Positions 53,142 through 63,199 of a stretch of 64,000 nt of DNA are shown one piece after another. Numbering within the stretch: the first letter of the stretch is position 1; each line of letters starts with the position of its first letter. Source of the DNA: Volvox africanus (taxonomy: Eukaryota > Chlorophyta > Chlorophyceae > Chlamydomonadales > Volvocaceae). The position numbers and the translations under genes are program-made. Below the pieces are notes generated by a model. The model ran no database searches, had not been told where the DNA came from, and worked only from the letters and a program-made list of their open reading frames with translations. The DNA is taken from assembly GCA_030268105.1 (NCBI GenBank), contig BSDZ01000003.1, forward strand, positions 992,001-1,056,000, in the 5' to 3' direction.

Positions 53142-56100
53142 TCATTGGGCTTGCGTGGCACGTTTGCGGGCTTCTTCGAGCAGGGGTTTCATGTCCTGTG
53201 AGAAGTTGCGTGCCGGTTCCCATGAGTTGTGCTCGTCGGTATACCCTGTCCACTTAACCAAGTACTCGTGTACTGTTCGCTTACGTCGGTGTCGGCCCAC
53301 ACGACGCGCGCGATAATCTAACACCCGCTCCACATCGTAAAACTTCTGTTTACCAGCGATCCAGGTCTCGGGAACTGGTTCGATCGCTGCGGGGGCGTTA
53401 GCAGGCTCAGAGACGGATTCCGTACTACGATACGGACGAACAAGTGATACGTGAAACGTGGGGTGAATGGTCATATCAGTGGGCAATGCAAGCTCCACAG
53501 CCACATTCCCAACCATGCGCACGACAGGATACGGACCAATCCAGCGGGGTAAGAGTTTTCGGGATCCGTCGGCCAAGGAACGCAAGTTCTTGGTGCTTAG
53601 CAACACGAGTTGCCCTTCCGAAAACGTCACATCCTGCTTGGATTTGTTATAGTATTCCGTCGTTCGTTGCTGCGCCGCGTCCAAACACGACTTCGCGTCT
53701 GTGATTCGGGACATAAAAGACTTGGCAAAAAGTTTAGCAGCAGGCACGTTCACTTCCAACTCACGCCACACGGGTAGCGCGGGATGAAACCCGTAGTTAA
53801 GAAAGAACGGACTTTTGCCTGTAGAGCGGTTAACAGCGTTGTTAAGCGCGAATTCTGCCGCAGTCAAATATGTATCCCAAACAAGTGGTGTGCGACCAGC
53901 ATAATTGCGCAACATATCACCCAACGTGCGGTTTGTGCGTTCGGTTTGACCATCAGTCTGCGGGTGATACGCCGTGCTCAGGTTGACGCGCATGCCAACT
54001 AGTTTGCAGAGCGCTTCCCAAAACTTAGACGTGAACTGTCCACCGCGGTCCGAGATCACATTTTTGGGAATCCCGTGTAACCGAACCACATTATCGAAAA
54101 ACAAACGTGCGGTTTGCTCAGCCGTGCAGGATGATGTGCATGGTGCTAGGTGAACCATCTTAGTCAGACGATCGACCATTACGAACACCGCATCGTATCC
54201 CCCCTCAGTTTTGGGCAGCGCGACTACGAAGTCCATGGAAACACTTTCCCAAGGCGCATCCGGGACAGGCAACGGTTGCAACAACCCATGGCCCTTACCG
54301 GACAAAGCCTTATTGCGCTGGCACAGACTGCATGTCTGGACGAAGTTCGCCGCATCCTTAGCCAAACGAGGCCACCAAAAGGAACGTTGCACCAAGTCGA
54401 TCAATCGCTTGCTACCAGGGTGTCCTGCTAACGGGTCCTCGTGGAACCGTGCAAGGATGTCATAGCGTAGCGCGTCGTCGTTCGGAACGACGATTTGCGT
54501 AGCTGCACCCTCCGTCCGTAGCCAAAGGCCATTCTGCTTGCGAAGGTTTTCTACATTAGCCGGGTCCGCGAACCAAGCGTCTGCGCTGTAGGCAACCTTC
54601 AACCGCTCCGCGAGGTCCGTCGCGATCGGAACCTCCTCGCTACGCGGCCGCACGACGGGCGCTGCCAAAATTGCAGCGTGTAGCGACGGATGTCGACTGA
54701 GAGCATCGGCAATATTCAATTTACCAGAAATATACTCCCAGGTGCAGTTGAACCTAGCTAGATATTCCATCCACCTAGCTTGACGGCGGTTCAACGTCGG
54801 AACGCTTTGCAAAAACGTTAGGGGCTTGTGGTCAGTCTTTAAAGTAAACGGGCGTCCCTCGAGGTAACAGCGCCATTCCTTTAAAGCATGCAGCACGGCC
54901 AGAAGCTCCTGTTCCCCGGTGGTGTAGCGAATCTCCGCACCAGAAAACTTCTTACTCGTGAAGGCGATCGGTCGCCCTTCCTGTAACAATACAGCGCCGC
55001 TTCCAAATATTGAGGCATCAGACACTACCTCAACACGAAATGGCAACGAGTAATCAGGGAATGCAAGGGTGACATCTTCGGCAACGATTCGTTTGAGCTC
55101 TTCGAATGCCCGCTGGCATTGCGACGTCCACGACTCGAGCGAAACGAAAACGCCTTTGCGAGTTAAGTTAGTAAGCGGGGCCGCAATGATGGAATATTTG
55201 TCAATGAACTTTCGGAAATAATTGGTCAAGCCAAGGAACTTACGCAGTTCCGTGAGGTTCTGAGGCGCGGGCCAATCGCGAACCACGGCGACCTTCCGCG
55301 GGTCCATCTTCACACCGGTGGCCGACACAATGTGGCCCAAATATTCCACCTGAGGCTGCGCCCAAAAGCATTTGGCGCATTTAGCAAACAATTGCTCCCG
55401 CCTCATAACGTCGAGCACGAGCCGCAGATGCTCCAAGTGCTCCTCGCGCGTCTTAGAATATACCAAGATGTCATCCAGGTAGCAAACAACGAACCTGTCG
55501 ATAAACGGCCTAAACATTCGGTCCATAACCGCCTGAAACGTCGCAGGGGCATTAGTCAAACCAAACGATAGGACCGTATACTCAAAGTGACCGAAGGGCG
55601 TCCGAAAAGCGGTTTTCGGGATATCAGAGGCAGCGATGCGAATCTGATTGTAGCCCTGTTGTAAGTCAATTGAGCAAAAATAAGCCGAGCCCTTCAGCTT
55701 ATCCAACAGGTCGTCAACGCGTGGCAAAGGGTAGCGATTTTTCACCGTATTCGCATTTAACCCCCGGTAATCAATGCACATGCGCAAGGTCCCATCCTTC
55801 TTACCGACAAACAAAATCGGTGCAGAATACGGGGATGTGCTGGGGCGTATCATACCCTTCGCGAGTAAATCCGTCACCTGGCGCTTTACCTCGTCCAGTT
55901 CCAATGGACTCAACCTGTACATTGGCCGGGCCGTAGGCTGCGCTCCAGGCATGAGAGGGATTGTGTGATCAACAGGACGCATAGGTGGTAGGCCAGGGAT
56001 ATCTTTAAAGACGTCCTCATACTGCGACAGTAGGGCCTCAACCTCAGGATCCGCAGAAATCTGCGCGGTGGTGACACAACAGCTCACCCGCGGCCTTAAA

Positions 56101-57203
56101 AGCAGTCCGTGGGCACCCTTCCGTAACAAACGGACGGCCTCCTTACGCCCGACTAGCTCTGGTTCGATTCGCGCGGCCATTGCGGTCACAGCGAAATTAA
56201 CCATAGGCACCGCCTCAGTTTCGCCCTCCTTTGGTGTGACATGTTCGAACGACAGGAAAGGTACCTTAATCGACAGAGTACCCTTGCACATATGCAGGGT
56301 TGCGGTCTCCATGTCGATGCGCGCGCGGTACTGTCGTAATGTCGACGACCCCATTATGTACGGTGCAGTCTCTGCTAAGCCCTGCAGCACGTACGGCCGG
56401 GTCACAACACGCAAAGGGCCTAACGATAGGCTAAGGGTAATCCTGCCCACGATGGGATGCTTACCCCCGTCAGCAAGGGTAACCTGTGGACAATCAGACG
56501 ACTCTGGGGACAACCCCAGCGCATTCACCTCTGCGACAGAGATGAAGTCGTCGCTGGCACCGGTGTCAACAAGTGCCTTCAGAGTACGGCCATTCAAACC
56601 GATCTGAACCACAGGGACACGGTTATCTACGAGCGACTGCCCAGCAGACAACGTCAGTGCACTTAAGGCGGGTCCGTAACCAACGGCACCCCCATCAGGA
56701 GCTTCGTACCAAACGTCAACCGAGTAGGATAGGTGTGGCCACGGAGCCAACGTACCCTCCCGATCCACACCATTAAACAAAACGGTGCCCGGCTCGAACC
56801 GGTGGACATGCCGCATACCCCTTAACGATGCCTCTGCCTTGCGCCGACAGAAAGCGGGGAGTAAAACACATGCAGCAGTGTCTGGATATTGACGCCTACA
56901 CCTCCTGTACATGGCCAACTGTTCCGACATCTCACGCAGAGACGAGGGGATGAACAAAACCACGTGGTTGGACAGATCAATAGACGACAGGGGACGGCGA
57001 GGTGTAAACACATTACACAACGGATCGAAGCAGAGAAGTCCCGTGCGTCCGTCAAGCGTGATGCGTCGCGCAATGACTCGCTCGATGTGTCCAAGTACAC
57101 AAGGCAACAATGCCTTAACGGCTGGCCGTAAGGATGACCACCGACCACGCGTTAGTTCAGAAAACCCAGGTAGAGCCCCCTCCGCAGGAACCCGGGCAAG
57201 CCC
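53142..57203 (-). CDS. pol: Pol polyprotein: protease, RT, RNase H, integrase, chromodomain
   Basis: This frame is open for about 1353 codons from just after a TAG at 57204-57206 to a TGA at 53142. Residues below count from the TTG at 57110. The first 165 residues have no domain I recognise. Protease motif DTGA is at 182-185. Reverse transcriptase spans about 400-600, with YLDD at 544-547. RNase H has D698, E733/E735 and D760. Integrase has the zinc motif H890, H897, C927, C930, the catalytic D960, D1021 and E1057 (35 residues between the last two), and GPY at 1192-1194. A chromodomain lies at about 1256-1315 with Y, W and Y at the methyl-lysine cage positions. No ATG occurs until residue 61, inside the open frame, so pol is probably made as an extension of Gag: both share one frame. 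All catalytic residues I can check are present. Such enzymes copy the element's RNA and integrate the DNA into the host genome. Confidence 0.95.
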   Translation of the reverse strand, partial: GLARVPAEGALPGFSELTRGRWSSLRPAVKALLPCVLGHIERVIARRITLDGRTGLLCFDPLCNVFTPRRPLSSIDLSNHVVLFIPSSLREMSEQLAMYRRCRRQYPDTAACVLLPAFCRRKAEASLRGMRHVHRFEPGTVLFNGVDREGTLAPWPHLSYSVDVWYEAPDGGAVGYGPALSALTLSAGQSLVDNRVPVVQIGLNGRTLKALVDTGASDDFISVAEVNALGLSPESSDCPQVTLADGGKHPIVGRITLSLSLGPLRVVTRPYVLQGLAETAPYIMGSSTLRQYRARIDMETATLHMCKGTLSIKVPFLSFEHVTPKEGETEAVPMVNFAVTAMAARIEPELVGRKEAVRLLRKGAHGLLLRPRVSCCVTTAQISADPEVEALLSQYEDVFKDIPGLPPMRPVDHTIPLMPGAQPTARPMYRLSPLELDEVKRQVTDLLAKGMIRPSTSPYSAPILFVGKKDGTLRMCIDYRGLNANTVKNRYPLPRVDDLLDKLKGSAYFCSIDLQQGYNQIRIAASDIPKTAFRTPFGHFEYTVLSFGLTNAPATFQAVMDRMFRPFIDRFVVCYLDDILVYSKTREEHLEHLRLVLDVMRREQLFAKCAKCFWAQPQVEYLGHIVSATGVKMDPRKVAVVRDWPAPQNLTELRKFLGLTNYFRKFIDKYSIIAAPLTNLTRKGVFVSLESWTSQCQRAFEELKRIVAEDVTLAFPDYSLPFRVEVVSDASIFGSGAVLLQEGRPIAFTSKKFSGAEIRYTTGEQELLAVLHALKEWRCYLEGRPFTLKTDHKPLTFLQSVPTLNRRQARWMEYLARFNCTWEYISGKLNIADALSRHPSLHAAILAAPVVRPRSEEVPIATDLAERLKVAYSADAWFADPANVENLRKQNGLWLRTEGAATQIVVPNDDALRYDILARFHEDPLAGHPGSKRLIDLVQRSFWWPRLAKDAANFVQTCSLCQRNKALSGKGHGLLQPLPVPDAPWESVSMDFVVALPKTEGGYDAVFVMVDRLTKMVHLAPCTSSCTAEQTARLFFDNVVRLHGIPKNVISDRGGQFTSKFWEALCKLVGMRVNLSTAYHPQTDGQTERTNRTLGDMLRNYAGRTPLVWDTYLTAAEFALNNAVNRSTGKSPFFLNYGFHPALPVWRELEVNVPAAKLFAKSFMSRITDAKSCLDAAQQRTTEYYNKSKQDVTFSEGQLVLLSTKNLRSLADGSRKLLPRWIGPYPVVRMVGNVAVELALPTDMTIHPTFHVSLVRPYRSTESVSEPANAPAAIEPVPETWIAGKQKFYDVERVLDYRARRVGRHRRKRTVHEYLVKWTGYTDEHNSWEPARNFSQDMKPLLEEARKRATQAQ

Positions 57204-57296
57204 CTATTTCGGCTGAGGTACAAACGGCGGCATTAGAGGGCAATCCTTCGTAGAATGGCTCTCCGCACACCGTAGACAAACGTTGGCCAATTTTCA
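57204..57296 (-). other. Gag-Pol junction: zinc-knuckle-like segment between two in-frame stops
   Basis: Gag ends with TGA (57294-57296). Reading on in the same frame gives 29 sense codons and then TAG (57204-57206), after which pol is open in that frame. The 29 codons include Cys and His spaced C-x2-C-x3-H-x4-C, one residue short of the usual retroviral CCHC knuckle (C-x2-C-x4-H-x4-C), followed by a Pro-rich stretch. A nucleocapsid knuckle is expected at exactly this place in Gag. The stops may be programmed readthrough sites or inactivating mutations; one copy cannot decide. Confidence 0.75.
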
Positions 57297-58439
57297 ACGC
57301 TCGAATTCGGAACGATTGCAATTCCATTTTGGCATAAATGTGTCGTCCGTACGAGTACGCTTCGCGTTGGGGTCGGAACGCTGTGCGGCTGCCGACGACG
57401 GCGCACCACCACGCTTCCTGTTCCTAGCTGGGTCCGAGCTCGGACCTGCCCCTCCTGTACCACGGACACCCGAGCTAGCGCCCCCGCGCGCCTTGCGTTG
57501 CCCGTTGCTGCGTCGCGTCGCGGCAGTAGGCGTGGGGCGGGTCGCGCCGAGGTCCTGATCGAGAGCCACAGCTTCCCCAAGCGGATCCTGCACTTGCACG
57601 GCATTTGCACGAGGGGCAGACTTGACTTCTTCCTCGCCGGCAAGAAGTCGTATCTCCGCGCCCTTAGCAAAAGCGACCAACGCGTCATACGACTTGATCT
57701 GCGCTCCAACCAAGTCAGTGGCGCACCATTTAGCCAAAAGTTTCGTTAGGCCTCGCCTAAACCAAAAGACACGCTCAGATTCGGTGAGGTCAGCAATGGG
57801 AGTCACAAGTGCTTCGAAGCGTGACTGGTACGCAGGTACATTTTCATCCCGACGCATGTGGTAGCTACCCGCTGCCAAAACGTTACGAGCTTCCACATCG
57901 CGTGCTTGAACCTCAGTAGCGAATCGTGCGAGCAAAGCGGCGACTATCTCGTCAAAAGTATAGCTGCCCCGGGCGTTGGTCCAATTGCGATACCAGTCCT
58001 TCGCTGCGCCCTCGAGGGTGTTACCAACGAAGAGACACCTGATACCGTCATTGTCGCCACCATGAACAGCTTGGAGGTACTTTTTAGCGTCACGCACGTA
58101 CGCACGAGTTGCATCGGCTATGCTATGCCCTGGTGTCTTGTCGGTCAGCGAAATATTGAGCCTAGGAACGGGAATCGACAATCTCATCACCTCAGGGATG
58201 TCATCATGCCCTCGAGCTTGAGGTAATGGCAGAACCCTTGGTCCAGCAGTGTTGTCCATATTCGTGTTCACTGCTGAATGCGGCACAATTAAGTGAGCAG
58301 GGGTCTGAAGGAAAAGGGGCTCTTGAGTGGCTCGCGCGCCAACAGTCTCAAGACCTCTATCCGGCGCTCTAGCAGCTACAACGAAATCGGGTTGGCTAGC
58401 TAGGCTAGTGTGCGGCGTATCGTCGTGTTCCGCGGACAT
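57294..58439 (-). CDS. gag: Gag structural protein (capsid/nucleocapsid precursor)
   Basis: 381 residues from an ATG at 58439; an in-frame stop seven codons upstream supports this start. Residues about 105-260 resemble the Retrotrans_gag capsid core: an alpha-helical region with F-V-G-N-T-L-E-G-A-A-K-D-W-Y at 137-150, a YQSRFEALV-type helix at 204-212 and a W-F-R-R-G-L motif at 226-231. Residues about 305-365 are rich in Arg, Gly and Ser, as in nucleic-acid-binding tails. Capsid cores of this family package the element RNA in cytoplasmic particles. The frame stops at TGA just before a zinc-knuckle-like segment, so the protein may be truncated. It shares its reading frame with pol, 91 bases downstream. 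Confidence 0.85.
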   Translation of the reverse strand: MSAEHDDTPHTSLASQPDFVVAARAPDRGLETVGARATQEPLFLQTPAHLIVPHSAVNTNMDNTAGPRVLPLPQARGHDDIPEVMRLSIPVPRLNISLTDKTPGHSIADATRAYVRDAKKYLQAVHGGDNDGIRCLFVGNTLEGAAKDWYRNWTNARGSYTFDEIVAALLARFATEVQARDVEARNVLAAGSYHMRRDENVPAYQSRFEALVTPIADLTESERVFWFRRGLTKLLAKWCATDLVGAQIKSYDALVAFAKGAEIRLLAGEEEVKSAPRANAVQVQDPLGEAVALDQDLGATRPTPTAATRRSNGQRKARGGASSGVRGTGGAGPSSDPARNRKRGGAPSSAAAQRSDPNAKRTRTDDTFMPKWNCNRSEFER

Positions 58440-58742
58440 GGAGCACGAAACGATACCCTAGTTTTGCGTAATAGAAGCCGACTTCTATCGCAAAGGCAAG
58501 AGTACAAAGCGATTCGGTGAGCCTACCGACAGTACTCTTGAGAAGATTCAGCAAACTCAGCAAGTAATTGCCCAGCTGAGTCCTGATCTCCGTAGTTTGA
58601 GCAATGAGAGTCGCCAACTGGTCCGGACGAACGCCGGTCTCAGTCGCCGCGGCAAGCAATGCCGGTGCACTGAGATTACCTGCGACTCAGAGCGTACACT
58701 TACACAACAAGTGCAGCAATCTAAGTAAAAGCAATTAAACAA

Positions 58743-58838
58743 TTACAAACCGGAAGCGGCGGCGTCCAAAACGGCGCGGCCTAAGTCTTCGGCAAAAGTA
58801 TCTAGCGGTCCTCGTGGTTCGTCGCTGGAACTCGCCAT
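58743..58838 (-). CDS. Possible 31-aa upstream ORF in the leader
   Basis: ATG at 58836-58838 to TAA at 58743-58745. It encodes a Ser/Asp/Glu-rich start followed by an amphipathic, alanine-rich stretch. It is in the same frame phase as gag and pol but is separated from gag by stops. It could be a regulatory upstream ORF, a broken or spliced Gag N-terminus, or chance. No ribosome signal can be judged in a eukaryotic context. Confidence 0.3.
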   Translation of the reverse strand: MASSSDEPRGPLDTFAEDLGRAVLDAAASGL

Positions 58839-58887
58839 AGAAAGAACCTACTTCCGATTAGACAAAGAGAGACAGTTAGGCAACGAA

Positions 58888-58902
58888 CCTGTCTCGATAC
58901 CA
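58888..58902 (-). promoter_or_regulatory. Primer binding site (tRNA-type, TGGTATC...)
   Basis: On the minus strand, three bases after the 5' LTR end (CAACA then ATT), the sequence reads TGGTATCGAGACAGG. TGG is the complement of the universal tRNA CCA end. TGGTATC matches the start of initiator-methionine-type primer sites in many LTR elements, but the following bases differ from the plant version, so the exact tRNA is uncertain. Confidence 0.8.
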
Positions 58903-58905
58903 AAT

Positions 58906-59729
58906 TGTTGTACCTCTCGTTCGCGTTTGCTCATGAGTATCTGCACGTCTGGAGACTATCGACACCGATGCGCGAGCACTTGCAAGTACAGCAAGGCAAG
59001 CGAGAGCAAACAAAGACAGCGGAAGACTTCAAGACGAAGAGAGATATAACTTACGGTCTTACAGGTCGGAATGATGCAATGGACGAAATCGCCGTCAGCG
59101 CCGGAAGCAAGCAATCATCACGCGGCGGTGATTAGCGAAGTTAAGGCTTAGCTCGGGCTAAGTAGATTAGTGTATAGAAATAGTAATTTAGAACACACGA
59201 GTGTTCTCCGGTATCGGATATCTTTTTTAGCTTAGCCGTCCTCGCATCTGTTATACTCGCAGCATCGCAGTGCCGTACGATTCACATTAGGAGGCCGATC
59301 CTAGATGTGACAACCCTACTGCGTCTAGGCGATGTCTACGCATAACAACGTATAAGCCTTTCCGGCATTCGCATGATGCAAGGGTCCGGATAACGATATC
59401 CGGTTGCAGGGCATGCATCGCGACGAGTGCGGCGCTCTCAACGTGTGCTTTAATGAAGTAATATTATATCAGATAATATTACTTATCGTTTCGTAGCACG
59501 AGCATAATGCGCACTTCAATGATTAGGTCATTCATGCATGCTAGGCGGATTTGCCATGGTGCGATGTCGCGATGGATAATGACAACATGCCAGATGCATA
59601 TATAAATGTATGCGAATACATTTATATCATGCAGATTCATTCATATGTAATGCGTTCATCACAAAAGCACTTCGACTCATAGGATCGCGTCGACCTACGC
59701 GTCGACGGGAAATGAACCGTAGCACAACA
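58906..59729 (-). repeat. 5' LTR (right copy)
   Basis: 824 bp, offset 6647 from the left LTR throughout, with no indels seen. As the upstream LTR it should hold the promoter. Confidence 0.96.
59616..59628 (-). promoter_or_regulatory. Possible TATA box in the 5' LTR
   Basis: The minus strand reads TGATATAAATGTA here, about 100 bp from the LTR's outer (transcription-upstream) edge, inside one arm of a hairpin. It is the clearest TATA-like element on that strand, but there is no start-site evidence. Confidence 0.25.
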
Positions 59730-59734
59730 CTGAG
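59730..59734. repeat. Candidate target-site duplication, right (CTGAG)
   Basis: CTGAG follows the right LTR. It aligns in HOR phase (offset 9304) with CCGAG at 50426-50430 and with CCAAG at the left edge. Confidence 0.55.
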
Positions 59735-61235
59735 CATCACCGTTTAGATTCCCACTTGCTGATGATCAGGGCAGGTTGTTGAGAGTGAGCCATGCACATA
59801 TAAGAATAAATGATGCAATAAGGTCCAGGCAGGCCTGGGCGCATTGCAAATTTCAAATGGTTTGGGCTGGCCGAGAGTTGCCGGTTAGATTCCTGCTGGC
59901 TGATGATCAGGGCAGGTTCCTGAGAGTGAGCCATGCACATATACTATTTAATGATGCAATAAGGTCCAGGCAGGCCTGGGCGCATTGCAAAGATTAACAG
60001 GTTTGGGCTGGCTGAGCATCACCGTTTAGATTCCCACTTGCTGATGATCAGGGCAGGTTGTTGAGGGTGCGCAATGCACATTTAAGAATGAATGATGCAA
60101 TAAGGGCCAGGCAGGCCTGGGCGCATTCAAATTTCAATAGGTTTTGGGCTGGCCGAGAGTCGCTGGTTAGATTCCCGCTGGCTGATGATCAGGGCAGGTT
60201 GTTGAGAGTGCGCAATGCACATATACCAATAAATGATGCAATAAGGGCCAGGCAGGCCTGGGCGCATTGCAAATTTCAATAGGTTTTGGGCTGGCCGAGA
60301 GTCGCTGGTTAGATTCCCGCTAGCTGATGATTACGGCAGGTTCCTGAGAGTGAGCCATGCACATATACTATTTAATGATGCAATAAGGTCCAGGCAGGCC
60401 TGGGCGCATTGAAAAAATTAATAGGTTTGGGCTGGCCGAGCATCACCGTTTAGATTCCCACTTGCTGATGATCAGGGCAGGTTGTTGAGAGTGAGCCATG
60501 CACATATAAGAATAAATGATGCAATAAGGTCCAGGCAGGCCTGGGCGCATTCAAATTTCAATAGGTTTTAGGCTGGCCGAGAGTTGCCGGTTAGATTCCC
60601 GCTGGCTGATGATCAGGGCAGGTTCTGAAGAGTCAGCCATGGACATATAAGAATAAATGATGCAATAAGGTCCAGGCAGGCCTGGGCGCATTGCAAATAT
60701 TTACAGGTTTGGGCTGGCCGAGCATCACCGTTTAGATTCCCACTTGCTGATGATCATGGCAGGTTGTTGAGGGTGCGCAATGCATATATACCAATGAATG
60801 ATGCAATAAGGGCCAGGCAGGCCTGGGCATATTTAAATTTCAATAGGTTTTGGGCTGGCCGAGAGTGGCTGGTTAGATTCCCGCTGGCTGATGATCAGGG
60901 CAGGTTCCGGAGAGTGAGCCATTGACATATAAGAATAAATAATGCGATAAGGTCCAGGCAGGCCTGGGCGCATTGCAAATAGTAACAGGTTTGGGCTGGC
61001 CGAGCGTCAACGGTTAGATTCCTGTTGGAAGGTTGTTGAGAGTGTGCAATGCACATATACCAATGAATGATGCAATAAGGGCCAGGCTGACCTGACAGCA
61101 TTGCAAATTTTCACAGGTTTGGGCTGGCCGAGAGTCACTGGTTAGATTCCCGCTGGCAGGTTGTTGAGGGTGCGAAATGCACATATACCAATAAATGATG
61201 CAATAAGGGCCAGGCAGGCCTGGGCGCATTGCAAA
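59730..61235. repeat. Continuation of the 1828-bp variant HOR unit
   Basis: It matches 50426-51931 at a constant offset of 9304 (59776/50472, 60058/50754, 60895/51591), including the gcaaagatt marker and the two extra monomers. Similarity ends near 61.23 kb, where tttctataggttttgggc replaces ttttaacaattttgggc. Confidence 0.9.
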
Positions 61236-62940
61236 TTTCTATAGGTTTTGGGCTGGCCGAGAGTCGCTGGTTAGATTCCCGCTGGCTGATGATCAGGGCA
61301 GGTTCCTGAGAGTGAGCCATGGACAAATAAGAATAAATGATGCAATAAGGTCCAGGCAGGCCTGGGCGCATTGCAAATATTAACATGTTTGGGCTGGCAG
61401 AGCATCACCGTTTAGATTCCCACTTGCTGATGATCAGGGCAGCTTGTTGAGAGTGAGCCATGCACATATAAGAATAAATGATGCAATAAGGTCCAGGCAG
61501 GCCTGGGCGCATTGCAAATTTCAAATGGTTTGGGCTGGCCGAGAGTTGCCGGTTAGATTCCTGCTGGCTGATGATCAGGGCAGGTTCCTGAGAGTGAGCC
61601 ATGCACATATACTATTTAATGATGCAATAAGGTCCAGGCAGGCCTGGGCGCATTGCAAATATTAACATGTTTGGGCTGGCTGAGCATCACCGTTTAGATT
61701 CCCACTTGCTGATGATCATGGCAGGTTGTTGAGAGTGCGCAATGCACATATACTATTTAATGATGCAATAAGGGCCAGGCAGGCCTGGGCACATTGCAAA
61801 TTTCAATAGGTTTTGGGCTGGCCGAGAGTCGCTGGTTAGATTCCCGCTGGCTGATGATCATGGCAGGTTGTTGAGAGTGCGCAATGCACATATACTATTT
61901 AATGATGCAATAAGGGCCAGGCAGGCCTGGGCGCATTACAAATTTCAATAGGTTTTGGGCTGGCAGAGAGTCGCTGGTTAGATTCCCGCTGGCTGATGAT
62001 TAGGGCAGGTTCCTGAGAGTGAGCCATGCACATATACTATTTAATGATGCAATAAGGTCCAGGCAGGCCTGGGCGCATTGAAAAAATAAATAGGTTTGGG
62101 CTGGCCGAGCATCACCGTTTAGATTCCCACTTGCTGATGATCAGGGCAGGTTTTTGAGAGTGAGCCATGCACATATAAGAATAAATGATGCAATAAGGTC
62201 CAGGCAGGCCTGGGTGCATTCAAATTTCAATAGGTTTTGGGCTGGCCGATAGTTGCTGGTGAGATTCCCGCTGGCTGATGATCAGGGCAGGTTCTGAAGA
62301 GTGAGCCATGGACATATACTATTTAATGATGCAATAAGGTCCAGGCAGGCCTGGGCGCATTGCAAATATTTACAGGTTTGGGCTGGCCGAGCATCACCGT
62401 TTAGATTCCCACTTGCTGATGATCATTGCAGGTTGTTGAGGGTGCGCAATGCACATTTAAGAATGAATGATGCAATAAGGGCCAGGCAGGCCTGGGCGCA
62501 TTCAAATTTCAATAGGTTTTGGGCTGGCCGAGAGTGGCTGGTTAGATTCCCGCTGGCTGATGATCAGGGCAGGTTCCGGAGAGTGAGCCATTGACATATA
62601 AGAATAAATAATGCGATAAGGTCCAGGCAGGCCTGGGCGCATTGCAAATAGTAACAGGTTTGGGCTGGCCGAGCGTCAACGGTTAGATTCCTGTTGGAAG
62701 GTTGTTGAGAGTGTGCAATGCACATATACCAATGAATGATGCAATAAGGGCCAGGCTGACCTGACAGCATTGCAAATTTTCACAGGTTTGGGCTGGCCGA
62801 GAGTCACTGGTTAGATTCCCGCTGGCAGGTTGTTGAGGGTGCGAAATGCACATATACCAATGAATGATGCAATAAGGGCCAGGCAGGCCTGGGCGCATTG
62901 CAAATTTCAATAGGTTTTGGGCTGGCCGAGAGTCGCTGGT
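61236..62940. repeat. Expanded relative of the 1245-bp HOR
   Basis: 61.24-61.85 kb matches 36.98-37.59 kb (offset 24260, with the taacatgtttggg and cagcttgttg markers). 62.30-62.91 kb matches 38.86-39.46 kb (offset 23439). Between them lie extra monomers like those at 32.86-33.2 kb (acattacaaat and tggcagagagtcg variants). Confidence 0.7.
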
Positions 62941-63199
62941 TAGATTCCCGCTAGCTGATGATCAGGGCTGGTTCCTGAGAGTGAGCCATGCACATATAAG
63001 AATAAATGATGCAATAAGGTCCAGGCAGGCCTGGGCACATTGCAAATATTTACAGGTTTGGGCTGGCCGAGCATCACCGTTTAGATTCCCACTTGCTGAT
63101 GATCAGGGCAGGTTGTTGAGAGTGAGCCATGCACATATAAGAATAAATGATGCAATAAGGTCCAGGCAGGCCTGGGCGCATTGCAAATTTCAAATGGTT

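Larger units (their letters stand above)
58440..58905 (-). other. Retroelement leader between 5' LTR and gag
   Basis: 466 bp without a complete recognisable gene. It contains the primer binding site, a 31-codon ATG frame (58743-58838) and a second open stretch on the minus strand (about 58405-58686, no ATG at its start) with a protein-like composition. These may be upstream ORFs or pieces of a longer, interrupted or spliced Gag N-terminus. Confidence 0.6.
52259..59729 (-). mobile_element. Ty3/gypsy chromovirus LTR retrotransposon, full length, 7471 bp
   Basis: Two 824-bp direct LTRs bound a 5823-bp interior. A primer binding site lies beside the right LTR and a polypurine tract beside the left LTR, so the element is transcribed right to left. 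Gag, protease, reverse transcriptase, RNase H, integrase and a C-terminal chromodomain follow in the Ty3/gypsy (Metaviridae) order, with integrase after RNase H. The LTRs differ at two of 824 positions, which indicates a young insertion. The only visible coding damage is two in-frame stop codons between gag and pol. It sits inside a satellite HOR unit, and the unit continues in phase beyond it. Confidence 0.97.

Noticed and set aside
52963..53316. Plus-strand open frames across the LTR and pol region (for example 52963-53316, 55670-55936, 56068-56607)
   Set aside because: They are antisense shadows of the LTR and the strong minus-strand pol frame, with no recognisable domains.
57110..57110. 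Pol start at 57110
   Set aside because: The codon there is TTG, the frame is open upstream to a TAG at 57204, and the element is eukaryotic. It is not a credible initiation site.
57233..57709. 158-codon minus-strand frame overlapping the end of gag
   Set aside because: It is an alternative frame of the Arg/Gly-rich gag tail with no domain. A -1/+1 frameshift is not needed, because gag and pol already share one frame.
58557..58742. 61-codon frame in the leader
   Set aside because: No ATG start and low-complexity Cys-rich content; it looks like non-coding leader.
52259..59729. Endogenous retrovirus with an env gene
   Set aside because: There is no open frame between the end of pol (53142) and the 3' LTR (53082), so there is no room for env.
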